Shown here: one piece after another, positions 1 to 8,968 of the stretch | Numbering within the stretch: the first letter of the stretch is position 1 | How the letters are laid out: every line of letters begins with the position of its first letter | Assembly: GCF_018853445.1 (NCBI RefSeq) | Contig: NZ_JABELD010000002.1 | Location: 1 to 54,991, forward strand | DNA: 54,991 bases | Direction: 5' to 3' | Source: Acidithiobacillus concretivorus | Lineage (GTDB): Bacteria; Pseudomonadota; Gammaproteobacteria; Acidithiobacillales; Acidithiobacillaceae | The notes under the pieces: generated by a model | What the model was told of the DNA's origin: nothing | Seen by the model: only the letters and a program-made list of their open reading frames with translations | Database searches by the model: none | Made by a program: the position numbers and the translations under genes

Positions 1-2
1 CC

Positions 3-677
3 CGCCGTTACGGTAATAGCGGCCTGCCTGATGACAGCATTCATGTGGAACTGACGGGCACGGCGGGGCAGTCTTTTGGTGCATTCTGCGTGCAGGGTGT
101 AACCCTGCAACTGCATGGGGATGCCAATGATTATGTGGGCAAGGCCATGAACGGTGGCACCATTGTCATCGCCCCCCCGACAGGCACCAGTTATGCCAGC
201 CAGGACTCGGCCATTGTCGGCAATACCTGCCTGTATGGTGCCACAGGTGGGCGCCTGTTTGCCGCAGGGCGCGCCGGAGAACGCTTTGCGGTGCGCAATT
301 CCGGTGCAGTTGCCGTTATTGAAGGCGCAGGAGATCATGCCTGTGAATACATGACCGGGGGCCAGGTCATCATTCTCGGCGCCGTGGGTGTCAATTTTGG
401 GGCGGGCATGACGGGTGGTCTGGCTTTTGTCCGCGATCAGGCCCGGCAGTTCGCCGATCAGGTCAATGGCGAACTGGTCAACTGCCACCGCATCGAAACC
501 GAATCCATGCGCGGCTATGCCGCCCTGCTCCGGCGTCATGTCGAAACCCACGTTGCCCAAACCGGCAGCAGCTACGCCGCCAGCCTGTTGAAAGACTGGT
601 CCCATTTCATTCGTGATGTCTGGCTCGTGGTGCCCAAGGCAGCGAAGCTGGATGTTCTGCTGGAAGAAGCCAGCTGA
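3..677 (+). CDS. gltB: Glutamate synthase large subunit, C-terminal fragment
   Basis: This is the 3' end of the NADPH glutamate synthase alpha chain, which makes glutamate from glutamine and 2-oxoglutarate. The frame is open from base 3, so the gene begins left of the window; about 224 of the roughly 1,480 residues usual for the family are present. Visible is the C-terminal right-handed beta-helix (GXGXG) domain with repeated glycine turns, such as GKAMNGGTIVI, EYMTGGQVIILG and GAGMTGGLAFV, which carries a structural role between the amidotransferase and synthase domains. It lies 27 bp before gltD on the same strand, the standard gltBD order. Identification is firm; the catalytic parts are outside the window. 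Confidence 0.95.
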   Translation, partial: RRYGNSGLPDDSIHVELTGTAGQSFGAFCVQGVTLQLHGDANDYVGKAMNGGTIVIAPPTGTSYASQDSAIVGNTCLYGATGGRLFAAGRAGERFAVRNSGAVAVIEGAGDHACEYMTGGQVIILGAVGVNFGAGMTGGLAFVRDQARQFADQVNGELVNCHRIETESMRGYAALLRRHVETHVAQTGSSYAASLLKDWSHFIRDVWLVVPKAAKLDVLLEEAS

Positions 678-2102
<1,425 letters not shown>

Positions 2103-2107
2103 GAATT

Positions 2108-3184
2108 ATGGCCTATGCCTTGCAGAATGATCGCTTTCTGCGCGCCTGCCTGCAGCAGAACGTAGATCAGGTCCCGGTCTGGCTGATGCGACAGGCGGGA
2201 CGTTATCTCCCGGAATACCGCGCCACCCGCGCCCGGGCGGGTGACTTCCTGACCCTCTGCACGACACCGGAGTTGGCTTGCGAAGTCACACTACAACCCA
2301 TCGACCGCTTCCCCCTGGACGCTGCCATTCTTTTTTCAGACATTCTCACCATCCCTTACGTGATGGGTCTGGGATTAAGTTTTCAGGAAGGAGAAGGCCC
2401 GGTTTTCGAAAAGCCCTTGCGCTCTGCGGCAGACATTGCCCGTCTCAGTCAACCTGATCCTGAAAATGAACTGCGTTTTGTCATGGATGCCGTACGCCTG
2501 ATTCGTCGCGAGCTGGATGGGCGCGTACCCCTCATCGGTTTTGCCGGCAGCCCCTGGACCCTCGCCTGCTACATGATCGAAGGCCGTGGCAGCCGTGATT
2601 TCATGCATATCAAAAGCCTGCTTTACAGCGATCCCGCCACCTTGCACCAATTGCTGGCGCACCTTGCCGATTCAGTGACCGCCTATTTGAATGCCCAGAT
2701 TGCTGCTGGTGCCCAGGCTGTCATGCTTTTTGATACCTGGGGCGGCAGCCTCAGCACTCCCGCCTATGCAGAGTTTTCTCTGGCCTATATGACCCGGATT
2801 ATTGCCGGCCTGCGCCGCGAAGCAGACGGCCGGGCGGTTCCTGTTATCTTATTCACCAAAGGAGGTGGCAACTGGCTGGAAGCCATGGCCGACAGTGGTG
2901 CAGATGTCATTGGGCTCGACTGGGGTACGGAACTGCATGTCGCCCGGCAGCGGCTGGGTCAACAGGTTGCCCTGCAAGGAAACATGGACCCTATTGCTCT
3001 GTATGGCAGCACCGAAGGAGTTCGGCAGGAAGCTCTACGGGTTCTGGAAAGTCATGGTGCTGGTGCAGGTCATATTTTCAATCTGGGACATGGAATCACG
3101 CCCCAAACACCCATAGAGAATGTTGCCACCCTCGTGGATACGGTGCATAGCTGGAACCCTGCAAAGCAGCCCCTTCAAGATTGA
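2108..3184 (+). CDS. hemE: Uroporphyrinogen decarboxylase
   Basis: Cytosolic haem-pathway enzyme that removes four acetate carboxyls from uroporphyrinogen III to give coproporphyrinogen III. The N-terminal UroD signature [16 protein letters not shown] is present at about residues 22-37, followed by the FSDILTIP segment and [16 protein letters not shown]. Length (358 aa) matches the family. The start lies 5 bp after the gltD stop, so it is probably read from the glt transcript; the gene ends exactly at the left arm of a large hairpin that should terminate transcription. hemF, the next-but-one type of step in this pathway (coproporphyrinogen oxidation), is encoded separately at 33925. Confidence 0.97.
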   Translation: MAYALQNDRFLRACLQQNVDQVPVWLMRQAGRYLPEYRATRARAGDFLTLCTTPELACEVTLQPIDRFPLDAAILFSDILTIPYVMGLGLSFQEGEGPVFEKPLRSAADIARLSQPDPENELRFVMDAVRLIRRELDGRVPLIGFAGSPWTLACYMIEGRGSRDFMHIKSLLYSDPATLHQLLAHLADSVTAYLNAQIAAGAQAVMLFDTWGGSLSTPAYAEFSLAYMTRIIAGLRREADGRAVPVILFTKGGGNWLEAMADSGADVIGLDWGTELHVARQRLGQQVALQGNMDPIALYGSTEGVRQEALRVLESHGAGAGHIFNLGHGITPQTPIENVATLVDTVHSWNPAKQPLQD

Positions 3185-3300
3185 ACCTAAAAACGGCCGT
3201 TGCCGGGGGTGCTTTTTGCTCCGTTGTTCCTCGCCTGTTGTTCTAAGGCTCAGAACAAAAGTCGCTGCAAAGCACCCCCGGCAACGGCAGTTTTTAGGTT
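3184..3300. terminator. Large inverted repeat, probable bidirectional terminator
   Basis: Two 32-bp arms, 3184-3215 and 3269-3300, are complementary except at one position. A smaller hairpin is nested in the loop (TTGTTCT at 3238-3244 with AGAACAA at 3252-3258). The GC-rich core of each arm is followed on its own strand by GTTTTTAGG, so each direction gives a stem with a U-rich end. It sits exactly between the convergent genes hemE and olsA, which fits a two-way terminator. The arms are unusually long, so a small mobile or REP-like palindromic element co-opted as a terminator is possible. Confidence 0.75.
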
Positions 3301-3315
3301 GAAAAGCGTTAAATC

Positions 3316-4224
3316 TCAGCCACCGTGGCTCCGTCGCCAGGCTGCCCAGGCATCGCGCAGCGGATGACGCCCACGACGCGGCTGCAAATAAGTCACCGAA
3401 GCCCCCTGTTCCATGCGCTGCAAGGCCTCACTGATTGCCATACGGGTTTGCCGGGCGAGCTGCCGACGTCCCAGTTCAGAAGGTAAGGTAGGGAGAAATT
3501 CCACCCGCAGGGTTAAGGGTGCGGCAGCGGCCAGCCGCCAGAGATGTCCGAACAAACTGTCGTCCCCAACAAAAGGACACAATCCATCAGGTTGCCCCGG
3601 TTGCAGCACGTCCTCATACCGCAGGGCCACCGGAACTGTTTCCGCTTTGGCGGCTGCAGCTGTTTCAAAAGGCGCGGCATAAAATTCGCCCACCGATTTA
3701 CCGTCGCTGGTGGTTCCTTCCGGAAACAGCACAACGGTAGTCCCCGCAAGAATAATATCACTGGCCTGACGCATGGTACGCTGACTGGCCCGGGCATCGC
3801 TGCGATCAATAAACAAGGTCCCCAGCCAGACCCCCATGATCCCGAAAAAAGGCCAGTCACGCATTTCCTTTTTCGCTACAAAACGGCCGGGAATCAAGGT
3901 TGCCAGAGCCAGAATATCCAGATAAGACACATGGTTGGCGGCAATCAGTACGGGTTCTACCGGAATTTTACCGTCCACTCGCAAACGAATTCCCAAAACC
4001 CGCAAGGCGCGACGGCTCCACCAGGCAAAAGCCCGATAACTGGACGCATCAGGCTGGGCTTTGCGGGCACAAGTCCACAGCGCCAACGGATAAGCCAACA
4101 AGAGGTAAAGCAACAGCATAGGAATCCGCCAAAAACGACGCATGGCATTGGGCCGCATACGCCGCAAACGCCGCCCCGGATAATGAATAAGAACCGGAGC
4201 CAGCGTTTGTTTACGCCTTCTCAT
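3316..4224 (-). CDS. olsA: 1-acylglycerol-phosphate/lyso-ornithine-lipid O-acyltransferase (OlsA/PlsC family)
   Basis: Membrane acyltransferase of the PlsC family. The catalytic HX4D motif is NHVSYLD (His98, Asp103) and the acceptor/acyl-binding block is FPEGTTSDG (about 167-175); a hydrophobic anchor lies near residues 33-50 after a very basic N terminus. Its ATG overlaps the stop of the upstream N-acyltransferase by four bases (ATGA), so the two are translationally coupled. That pairing is the classical olsB-olsA arrangement, in which OlsA adds the second fatty acid to lyso-ornithine lipid. Family assignment is firm; the ornithine-lipid role comes from the neighbour, and it could also or instead act as a general PlsC. 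Confidence 0.85.
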   Translation of the reverse strand: MRRRKQTLAPVLIHYPGRRLRRMRPNAMRRFWRIPMLLLYLLLAYPLALWTCARKAQPDASSYRAFAWWSRRALRVLGIRLRVDGKIPVEPVLIAANHVSYLDILALATLIPGRFVAKKEMRDWPFFGIMGVWLGTLFIDRSDARASQRTMRQASDIILAGTTVVLFPEGTTSDGKSVGEFYAAPFETAAAAKAETVPVALRYEDVLQPGQPDGLCPFVGDDSLFGHLWRLAAAAPLTLRVEFLPTLPSELGRRQLARQTRMAISEALQRMEQGASVTYLQPRRGRHPLRDAWAAWRRSHGG

Positions 4225-4997
4225 TTTTTGCGGCCCACCGGTTCCAGAAAACGTTGCTGATAACGCGTGGTCATGAGGCTGGCTTCACACCACACAAAAA
4301 AATCTGCGCAGTGAAACTGGGGATCCCAGAAAGGCTCTCCCCCCACCCGGACACCGGCCCGCAAATAACCCTTGAGTAGAGTAGGCAGAGAAGCAGCTTC
4401 CACCTCTGCCAGCCGGTCAAAACCCGGAACCTCGCGCAGCGGGAAAACCCGTTGTTCCTGCGGGGTCAAATATTGCTGAAGTTGCTGATACAGGGCGCCA
4501 AGGGCCGGACCATCCGTACTGTGCACACTCGCACAACCCATCAGGTAATCGATCTGCCACATGGACATGGCCTCGGCCAGGCCCGACCAGAGCAGGGCAA
4601 TCACCCCGCCCTGACGATAATCCGGATGCACGCAAGAACGACCCAGCTCCATAATCCGGCTATTCAGGGCGAGCAGACGGGATAAATCAAACTCTGTCTC
4701 AGCATAATAACGACCCACAGAAGGGACTTTCTCGGGCAGGAACAGGCGGTAAGTACCCACTACTTCCTGACGGTTTTCATCCTCTACAATCAGGTGCTCA
4801 CAAAAAGGATCATATTCATCCTGGTCCAGACCCGGCTCACCACTGAGTTGGGCGCCATATTCGGCACTGAACACTTCATAACGTAAACGTTGCGCTGCTT
4901 CCACTTCGTCCTGATGGCGTGCCAGATAAAGTCGCAAGGAACGATCTTTTTTCTTAGTCACGTGATCGGTACTGCCGTGAGATTGAGTGCTTAACAT
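4221..4997 (-). CDS. olsB: L-ornithine N-alpha-acyltransferase-like protein (OlsB family)
   Basis: GNAT-fold N-acyltransferase resembling OlsB, which transfers a 3-hydroxyacyl chain from acyl-ACP to ornithine, the first step of ornithine-lipid synthesis. Family-like segments include LRYEVFSAEYGAQL, DEYDPFCEHLIVED and RIMELGRSCVHPDYRQGG. I take the ATG at 4997 (258 aa): it has GGAGAG six bases upstream. The longer GTG start at 5048 would lie upstream of the transcription start predicted from the Pho promoter. The C terminus overlaps olsA by four bases. Four Pho-box-like heptamers precede the gene, so induction by phosphate starvation is inferred. Other members of this acyltransferase group exist, so the exact acceptor is not proven. 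Confidence 0.83.
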   Translation of the reverse strand: MLSTQSHGSTDHVTKKKDRSLRLYLARHQDEVEAAQRLRYEVFSAEYGAQLSGEPGLDQDEYDPFCEHLIVEDENRQEVVGTYRLFLPEKVPSVGRYYAETEFDLSRLLALNSRIMELGRSCVHPDYRQGGVIALLWSGLAEAMSMWQIDYLMGCASVHSTDGPALGALYQQLQQYLTPQEQRVFPLREVPGFDRLAEVEAASLPTLLKGYLRAGVRVGGEPFWDPQFHCADFFVWCEASLMTTRYQQRFLEPVGRKK

Positions 4998-5036
4998 GCA
5001 GGACTCTCCGTGCAAAAACGATAGCAAACCTTCCTT

Positions 5037-5091
5037 ATTATGACTCACAAATATGACAATAGTGCGGCACTTTTATGAACTTTTTGTGACA
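5037..5091 (-). promoter_or_regulatory. PhoB-dependent promoter of olsB-olsA (four phased Pho heptamers)
   Basis: On the minus strand four heptamers are spaced exactly 11 bp apart: TGTCACA (5091-5085), GTTCATA (5080-5074), TGCCGCA (5069-5063, weak) and TGTCATA (5058-5052). A -10 hexamer CATAAT (5042-5037) follows nine bases after the last one. PhoB binds direct TGTCA-type repeats with this 11-bp period, which replace the -35 element. The same layout, including the nine-base gap, recurs at 36342-36396 in front of the phospholipase operon. Confidence 0.75.
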
Positions 5092-5271
5092 AACAAGATC
5101 CAGTTCACCCAATAGGGCCATTTTATAGCATGATTCAGACTTTACCAGTCCCAAGCGCAAAATAATCGGTCTCCTGCAAAAATCCACCGCCCAAGTCTTG
5201 CACCCCGCGTCCGCAATGGCTACTGTATAACATTGTTCCAGCGTACCTTGCTGAGAGGTGAAGTTTTTACC

Positions 5272-5481
5272 ATGTCTGCCGCACCCGAGGAAGCCGATGA
5301 CAGCCCTTACTGCTGTTGTTCGGCCGCTACTTTTATGGAAATTCTGGAGCGCCAACGCGCTGAACCTTTACCTTTCATGGAACTGCTGATGGTCCACGCC
5401 GGTTGTGGCGGCGGTTGCGGAAGTTGTATTGACGATCTTGAGGCTTACCTCCGTCAGCACGACGCTTACATCGAAGATTGA
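5272..5481 (+). CDS. Small Bfd-like [2Fe-2S] protein
   Basis: A 69-residue cysteine-rich protein. Cysteines 14 and 16 form C-x-C and 49 and 52 form C-x2-C, separated by 32 residues. That is almost the C-x-C-x31-C-x2-C spacing of the bacterioferritin-associated ferredoxin (Bfd) [2Fe-2S] fold, and the GCGSC context also resembles it. Extra cysteines are at 15 and 45. I prefer the ATG at 5272, with GAGAGGTGAA upstream, over a TTG at 5233. The stop overlaps the next gene start (TTGA), so it is coupled to the YheT-like hydrolase. A small electron-transfer or iron-handling role is inferred; the partner is unknown. Confidence 0.7.
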   Translation: MSAAPEEADDSPYCCCSAATFMEILERQRAEPLPFMELLMVHAGCGGGCGSCIDDLEAYLRQHDAYIED

Positions 5482-6446
5482 AGTTGTCCTGTGACTTTCA
5501 ACCACCCTGGTGGTCCCGGGGTGGGCATCAGCAGACTATCTGGGCGCCCTTTTTCGCCCGCTCCGGCAAAGTTCCCCTGCGTCGTGAAATCTGGACCACA
5601 CCCGATCATGATCAAGTAGCCGTCGATTGGATAGACGCCCCTCCCAACGCGCCCGTCGTCATTTTGTTTCATGGCCTGGGTAGCAGCTCACGGGGTCATT
5701 ATGCGCTGGCGCTGGCAAGTGCCCTGCGTCACAGGGGGTGGGGCGGCTGCTTCATTAATTTTCGTGGCTGCGGTGGCATCGACAATCGCCTGCCGCGCAG
5801 TTATCACGCTGGCGACAGTGCCGAAATTGCCTGGATGCTAGAAAAGGTTGCAAAGATCCTGCCCGATCGCCATCGTTATGCAGTGGGTGTTTCTTTGGGC
5901 GGCAATGCCCTTCTGAAATATCTTGGTGAACAGGGGGGCAACGCCAACGCGGTTCTCAGCAAAGCCGCTGGCGTCTGTGCCCCTATTGATCTGGTAGCGA
6001 CTGCGGAATTTCTGCAGAAAGGCAACATCCGTTTTTACAATCGTTACTTTCTGACAAACATGAAACAAAGCGTACGCCGCTTGCAGCGACGCTATCCAGA
6101 ACTGGCAGATTGGTCACAGGTTTTTTCTGCCAAAAACCTGTATGATTTTGACGAACATTTTACGGCACCGGTACACGGTTTCGCAGGCGCACAAAGCTTT
6201 TGGGAAGAAGGATCATCTGCCCCCCTGCTTCGTCATATTACCGTGCCTACCCTGCTGCTCAACAGCGCGGATGATCCGATTGTACCCATAGCCAGCGTTC
6301 GTTCGGCCCTATTGAGTCCGGCGATAACGCCCTGCGTCACCCCACATGGGGGGCATGTGGGGTTCATGTCCGGACCTTTTCCCGGACGCCTGGACTGGTT
6401 ACCACACACATTGCTGGATTATTTTGACGGGAGGAACAGCGCATGA
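5478..6446 (+). CDS. Alpha/beta hydrolase, YheT family
   Basis: Predicted serine hydrolase of the YheT/COG0429 group. The diagnostic N-terminal block is present (PWWSRGGHQQT), followed by VVILFHGLGSSSRGHY (oxyanion region), the nucleophile elbow GVSLGGNAL, an acid in NSADDPIVP and the histidine in THGGHVGFM, so the triad appears intact. 322 aa is the usual length. The conserved block starts about ten residues into the frame, so initiation must be at TTG 5478 (overlapping the previous stop) or TTG 5484; no ATG is available. The stop overlaps the next gene by four bases (ATGA). Substrates of this family are poorly known. Confidence 0.85.
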   Translation: MKLSCDFQPPWWSRGGHQQTIWAPFFARSGKVPLRREIWTTPDHDQVAVDWIDAPPNAPVVILFHGLGSSSRGHYALALASALRHRGWGGCFINFRGCGGIDNRLPRSYHAGDSAEIAWMLEKVAKILPDRHRYAVGVSLGGNALLKYLGEQGGNANAVLSKAAGVCAPIDLVATAEFLQKGNIRFYNRYFLTNMKQSVRRLQRRYPELADWSQVFSAKNLYDFDEHFTAPVHGFAGAQSFWEEGSSAPLLRHITVPTLLLNSADDPIVPIASVRSALLSPAITPCVTPHGGHVGFMSGPFPGRLDWLPHTLLDYFDGRNSA

Positions 6447-6814
6447 GCGATCATCTGCAACCACGCCTGCGGGTTTTACTGGCAGAAGCCATCGCCATTG
6501 GCCCCGGCAAAGCTGAGTTACTGCGCCATATCCGCGAAACCGGCTCCATTTCCGCTGCGGCCCGCTGTATGCACATGAGCTACCGACGCGCCTGGTTATT
6601 GGTAGATACCATGAATCACAGCTTTATTACGCCCGTAGTCAGCACCGCTACCGGCGGCAGTCACGGCGGCGGTGCGCATCTGACGGAAATGGGTGCGGAA
6701 GTGCTGCGCCGCTATGAAGCCATGGAAGAAAAAGCCAATGCCGTACTGGCTCCGGACATTGCCGAATTCCGCAAAATCATGCAACTCCAGCCCCGGGAGC
6801 AGCCAAAATCGTGA
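6443..6814 (+). CDS. Winged-helix regulator with ModE N-terminal domain only
   Basis: A 123-residue DNA-binding protein matching the LysR-like winged helix found at the N terminus of ModE (IRETGSISAAARCMHMSYRRAWLLVDTMN, in two parts: SISAAARCMHMSY is the recognition helix region). The C-terminal molybdate-binding (TOBE/Mop) domains of full ModE are absent, so molybdate sensing by this protein is not supported. It overlaps both neighbours by four bases (ATGA and GTGA), so it is cotranslated with the YheT hydrolase and ilvA. Its targets are unknown; autoregulation of this gene set is one possibility. Confidence 0.82.
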   Translation: MSDHLQPRLRVLLAEAIAIGPGKAELLRHIRETGSISAAARCMHMSYRRAWLLVDTMNHSFITPVVSTATGGSHGGGAHLTEMGAEVLRRYEAMEEKANAVLAPDIAEFRKIMQLQPREQPKS

Positions 6815-8337
6815 AAAACCTGCTTCGGGAAGTACTCTGCAGCCGGGTTTATGATGTTGCCCGGGAGACCCCGCTGGAAGCCGCACCCAAGTTGAGTGCA
6901 CGCCTGCAGCGCGAGGTTCTGTTCAAGCGCGAAGACCTGCAACCGGTATTCAGCTTCAAGTTACGCGGTGCCTACAACAAAATTGCCCAGCTTTCCGCCG
7001 CTGAAAAAGCTGCCGGCGTCATTACCGCCAGCGCGGGCAACCATGCTCAGGGGGTCGCCTACTCCGCCCAGAAACTGGGCATTCGTGCCATCATTGTCAT
7101 GCCCGCCACCACGCCCGAAATCAAGGTCAATGCGGTGCGGGCACGGGGCGCAGAAGTGATTTTGCACGGCGATAACTTTTCGGACGCCCAGACCCACTGT
7201 TTCCAACTGATGCAGCAATCGGGCATGGTATTTATCCCGCCCTTTGATGATCCTCTGGTCATCGCCGGACAGGGAACCGTAGGGGCAGAAATATTGCGGC
7301 AGCGGGGTGCTGGTCTGGAGGCGATTTTTGTGCCCGTTGGTGGGGGTGGGCTGATCGCCGGGGTAGCCGCCTACCTCAAGTCCATTGTCCCGGAAATTCG
7401 CGTCATTGGCGTCGAGCCCTTTGAAGCCGATGCCATGTATCAGTCCCTCCAGGCCGGGAAACGGGTCGTGCTGCCCCAGGTGGGCATTTTCGCCGACGGT
7501 GTGGCCGTCAAACAGGTCGGTGAACATACCTTCGCCCTCTGCCAGCAATATGTGGACGAGGTCGTCCGGGTCAGTAATGATGAAATTTGCGCCGCCATCA
7601 AGGATGTGTTTGATGAAACCCGTTCCATCATGGAACCTGCCGGGGCACTTGCCCTTGCCGGGCTGAAACGCAAGGCGGCTGAAGACCCCGGTCGGGGTGG
7701 GGCCTGGGTCGCTCTGCTTTCCGGCGCCAACATGAATTTTGACCGGTTGGGCTTCATTGCCGAGCGCGCCGAACTGGGCGAAGCCCGGGAAGCCCTATTT
7801 GCCGTCACCATTCCGGAAACGCCCGGTGCCTTCCGGGACTTTTGTACGGCTATTGGCCAACGCGTCGTCACCGAATTCAACTATCGGCTGCACCGCCGGG
7901 ATTGTGCCCATATTTTTGTGGGTGTCGCCATTCGCAATCGGGAAGACGCCGCAGCCCTCCTCCGGCAATTACAGGAAAGCGGGCATAAAGCCCTAGACCT
8001 CAGCGATGACGAAATGGCCAAGCTGCACATTCGCCACATGGTTGGTGGCCATGCCAGCGAAGCGCAAAGCGAACGCATCTACCGATTTGAGTTCCCGGAA
8101 AGGCCGGGGGCCCTCATGGAATTTCTGGAAAAACTGGGCGGGCAGTGGAATATCAGCCTGTTTCATTACCGGAATAACGGCGTTGACCTGGGGCGCGTCC
8201 TGGCTGGTTTTGAAGTCCCTGATACGGATTTGCAGCGCTTTGAAGCAATGCTCAGCAAGGTAGGCTATCCGCATTTTTCCGAAAGCAGCAATCCCGCCTA
8301 CCGCTTTTTCCTGGACCAGGGTGACGCCCCGGTTTAA
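6811..8337 (+). CDS. ilvA: Threonine ammonia-lyase, biosynthetic
   Basis: PLP enzyme that deaminates threonine to 2-oxobutanoate, the committed step of isoleucine synthesis. The PLP lysine is Lys50 in FSFKLRGAYNK; the phosphate-binding loop SAGNHAQG (about 74-81) and the glycine loop VGGGGLIAG are intact. The C-terminal third carries two ACT-like regulatory subdomains (starting near ALFAVTIPETPGAFRDF and YRFEFPERPGALMEF), which give isoleucine feedback control. The 508 aa length fits the two-ACT biosynthetic type. Start is GTG 6811, overlapping the upstream stop by four bases. The 3' end overlaps the convergent haemoglobin gene by four bases with no room for a terminator. Confidence 0.96.
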   Translation: MKNLLREVLCSRVYDVARETPLEAAPKLSARLQREVLFKREDLQPVFSFKLRGAYNKIAQLSAAEKAAGVITASAGNHAQGVAYSAQKLGIRAIIVMPATTPEIKVNAVRARGAEVILHGDNFSDAQTHCFQLMQQSGMVFIPPFDDPLVIAGQGTVGAEILRQRGAGLEAIFVPVGGGGLIAGVAAYLKSIVPEIRVIGVEPFEADAMYQSLQAGKRVVLPQVGIFADGVAVKQVGEHTFALCQQYVDEVVRVSNDEICAAIKDVFDETRSIMEPAGALALAGLKRKAAEDPGRGGAWVALLSGANMNFDRLGFIAERAELGEAREALFAVTIPETPGAFRDFCTAIGQRVVTEFNYRLHRRDCAHIFVGVAIRNREDAAALLRQLQESGHKALDLSDDEMAKLHIRHMVGGHASEAQSERIYRFEFPERPGALMEFLEKLGGQWNISLFHYRNNGVDLGRVLAGFEVPDTDLQRFEAMLSKVGYPHFSESSNPAYRFFLDQGDAPV

Positions 8338-8747
8338 TTCTCGCGAGGCGCGAACATTAAGCGTAGGGACTCGCCGATGCCAGCGGCCATCCCGTGCCAG
8401 CGTTTGGCTAAATCCGCGTCCATGTGGTCCAGCATGGTCTCGTGAAACAAAGCCAGCCAGTCATCCACTAAAGGGTTGGTAACACCCACCGGGGCGTGCT
8501 TGTCCCCCAGCGCATAGCGGTACTCCTTGTAGGGCAGCCCACCCGAAACCGTCCACCAGTAATGCACCAGACGATCCTTGTGCAAATCCCAGTCCTGCAC
8601 AATGGAAAAGGGCTCGGCCAGAGTCGGATGCACCTGAATGCGATTATAAAAGTCATCCACCACCACGCGAATCACCGGCAGGGATATTTTATCGCAGAGC
8701 GGCTCAAGCCGCCGCTTGGGGGGGGTGCTGGTTTCCATTGGGTTCAT
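8334..8747 (-). CDS. Group III truncated haemoglobin
   Basis: Small globin, 137 aa from ATG 8747. Features of the trHb3 class are visible: VVDDFYNRIQVHPTLAEPF (helix B/C region), DLHKDRLVHYWWTVSGG with a probable proximal-side helix, and WLALFHETMLDHMD near the end. Such globins bind haem and O2 or NO in the cytoplasm, often with a respiratory or NO-related role; the role here is not shown. Alternative starts are TTG 8765 and ATG 8738. A 12-bp perfect palindrome (CTTTGATCAAAG, 8756-8767) lies directly upstream and may be a regulator site. It converges on ilvA with overlapping stop codons. Confidence 0.85.
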   Translation of the reverse strand: MNPMETSTPPKRRLEPLCDKISLPVIRVVVDDFYNRIQVHPTLAEPFSIVQDWDLHKDRLVHYWWTVSGGLPYKEYRYALGDKHAPVGVTNPLVDDWLALFHETMLDHMDADLAKRWHGMAAGIGESLRLMFAPREN

Positions 8748-8767
8748 CCGAAATGCTTTGATCAAAG

Positions 8768-8968
8768 GATCTTAGCAGAATTTTCATGGAAAGCAGAACG
8801 CGTTGCAGCCCAAGCCCATCCAGATCAGGCAAGCTGCAGAAGGTTAGATTGATCAGCATTGCCTAACACGGAAATTCACGACATAATAAAAATATCAATA
8901 AATTCAATAAGTAATGGTTATTTTTTATTACCAGAACATAACCATGTGTTACCAAGGAATAAACACTT
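8768..8968. promoter_or_regulatory. Divergent intergenic region with repeats before the EPS locus
   Basis: About 200 bp without a gene between the haemoglobin and PAP2 genes. The right half is AT-rich and holds an 8-bp inverted repeat, ATGGTTAT (8914-8921) and ATAACCAT (8938-8945). ACCA recurs at 8930, 8941 and 8951, about one helical turn apart, directly before an AAGGAAT ribosome-binding site. This would suit binding of a regulator controlling the polysaccharide operon. No clear -35/-10 pair could be picked with confidence. Confidence 0.4.

Noticed and set aside
3544..4260. 238-codon rightward frame over olsA
   Set aside because: Antisense to a gene with intact acyltransferase motifs; no RBS and composition is that of a shadow.
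8756..8767. CTTTGATCAAAG as an FNR/Crp-type site before the haemoglobin gene
   Set aside because: FNR sites need a four-base spacer between TTGAT and ATCAA; here there is none.
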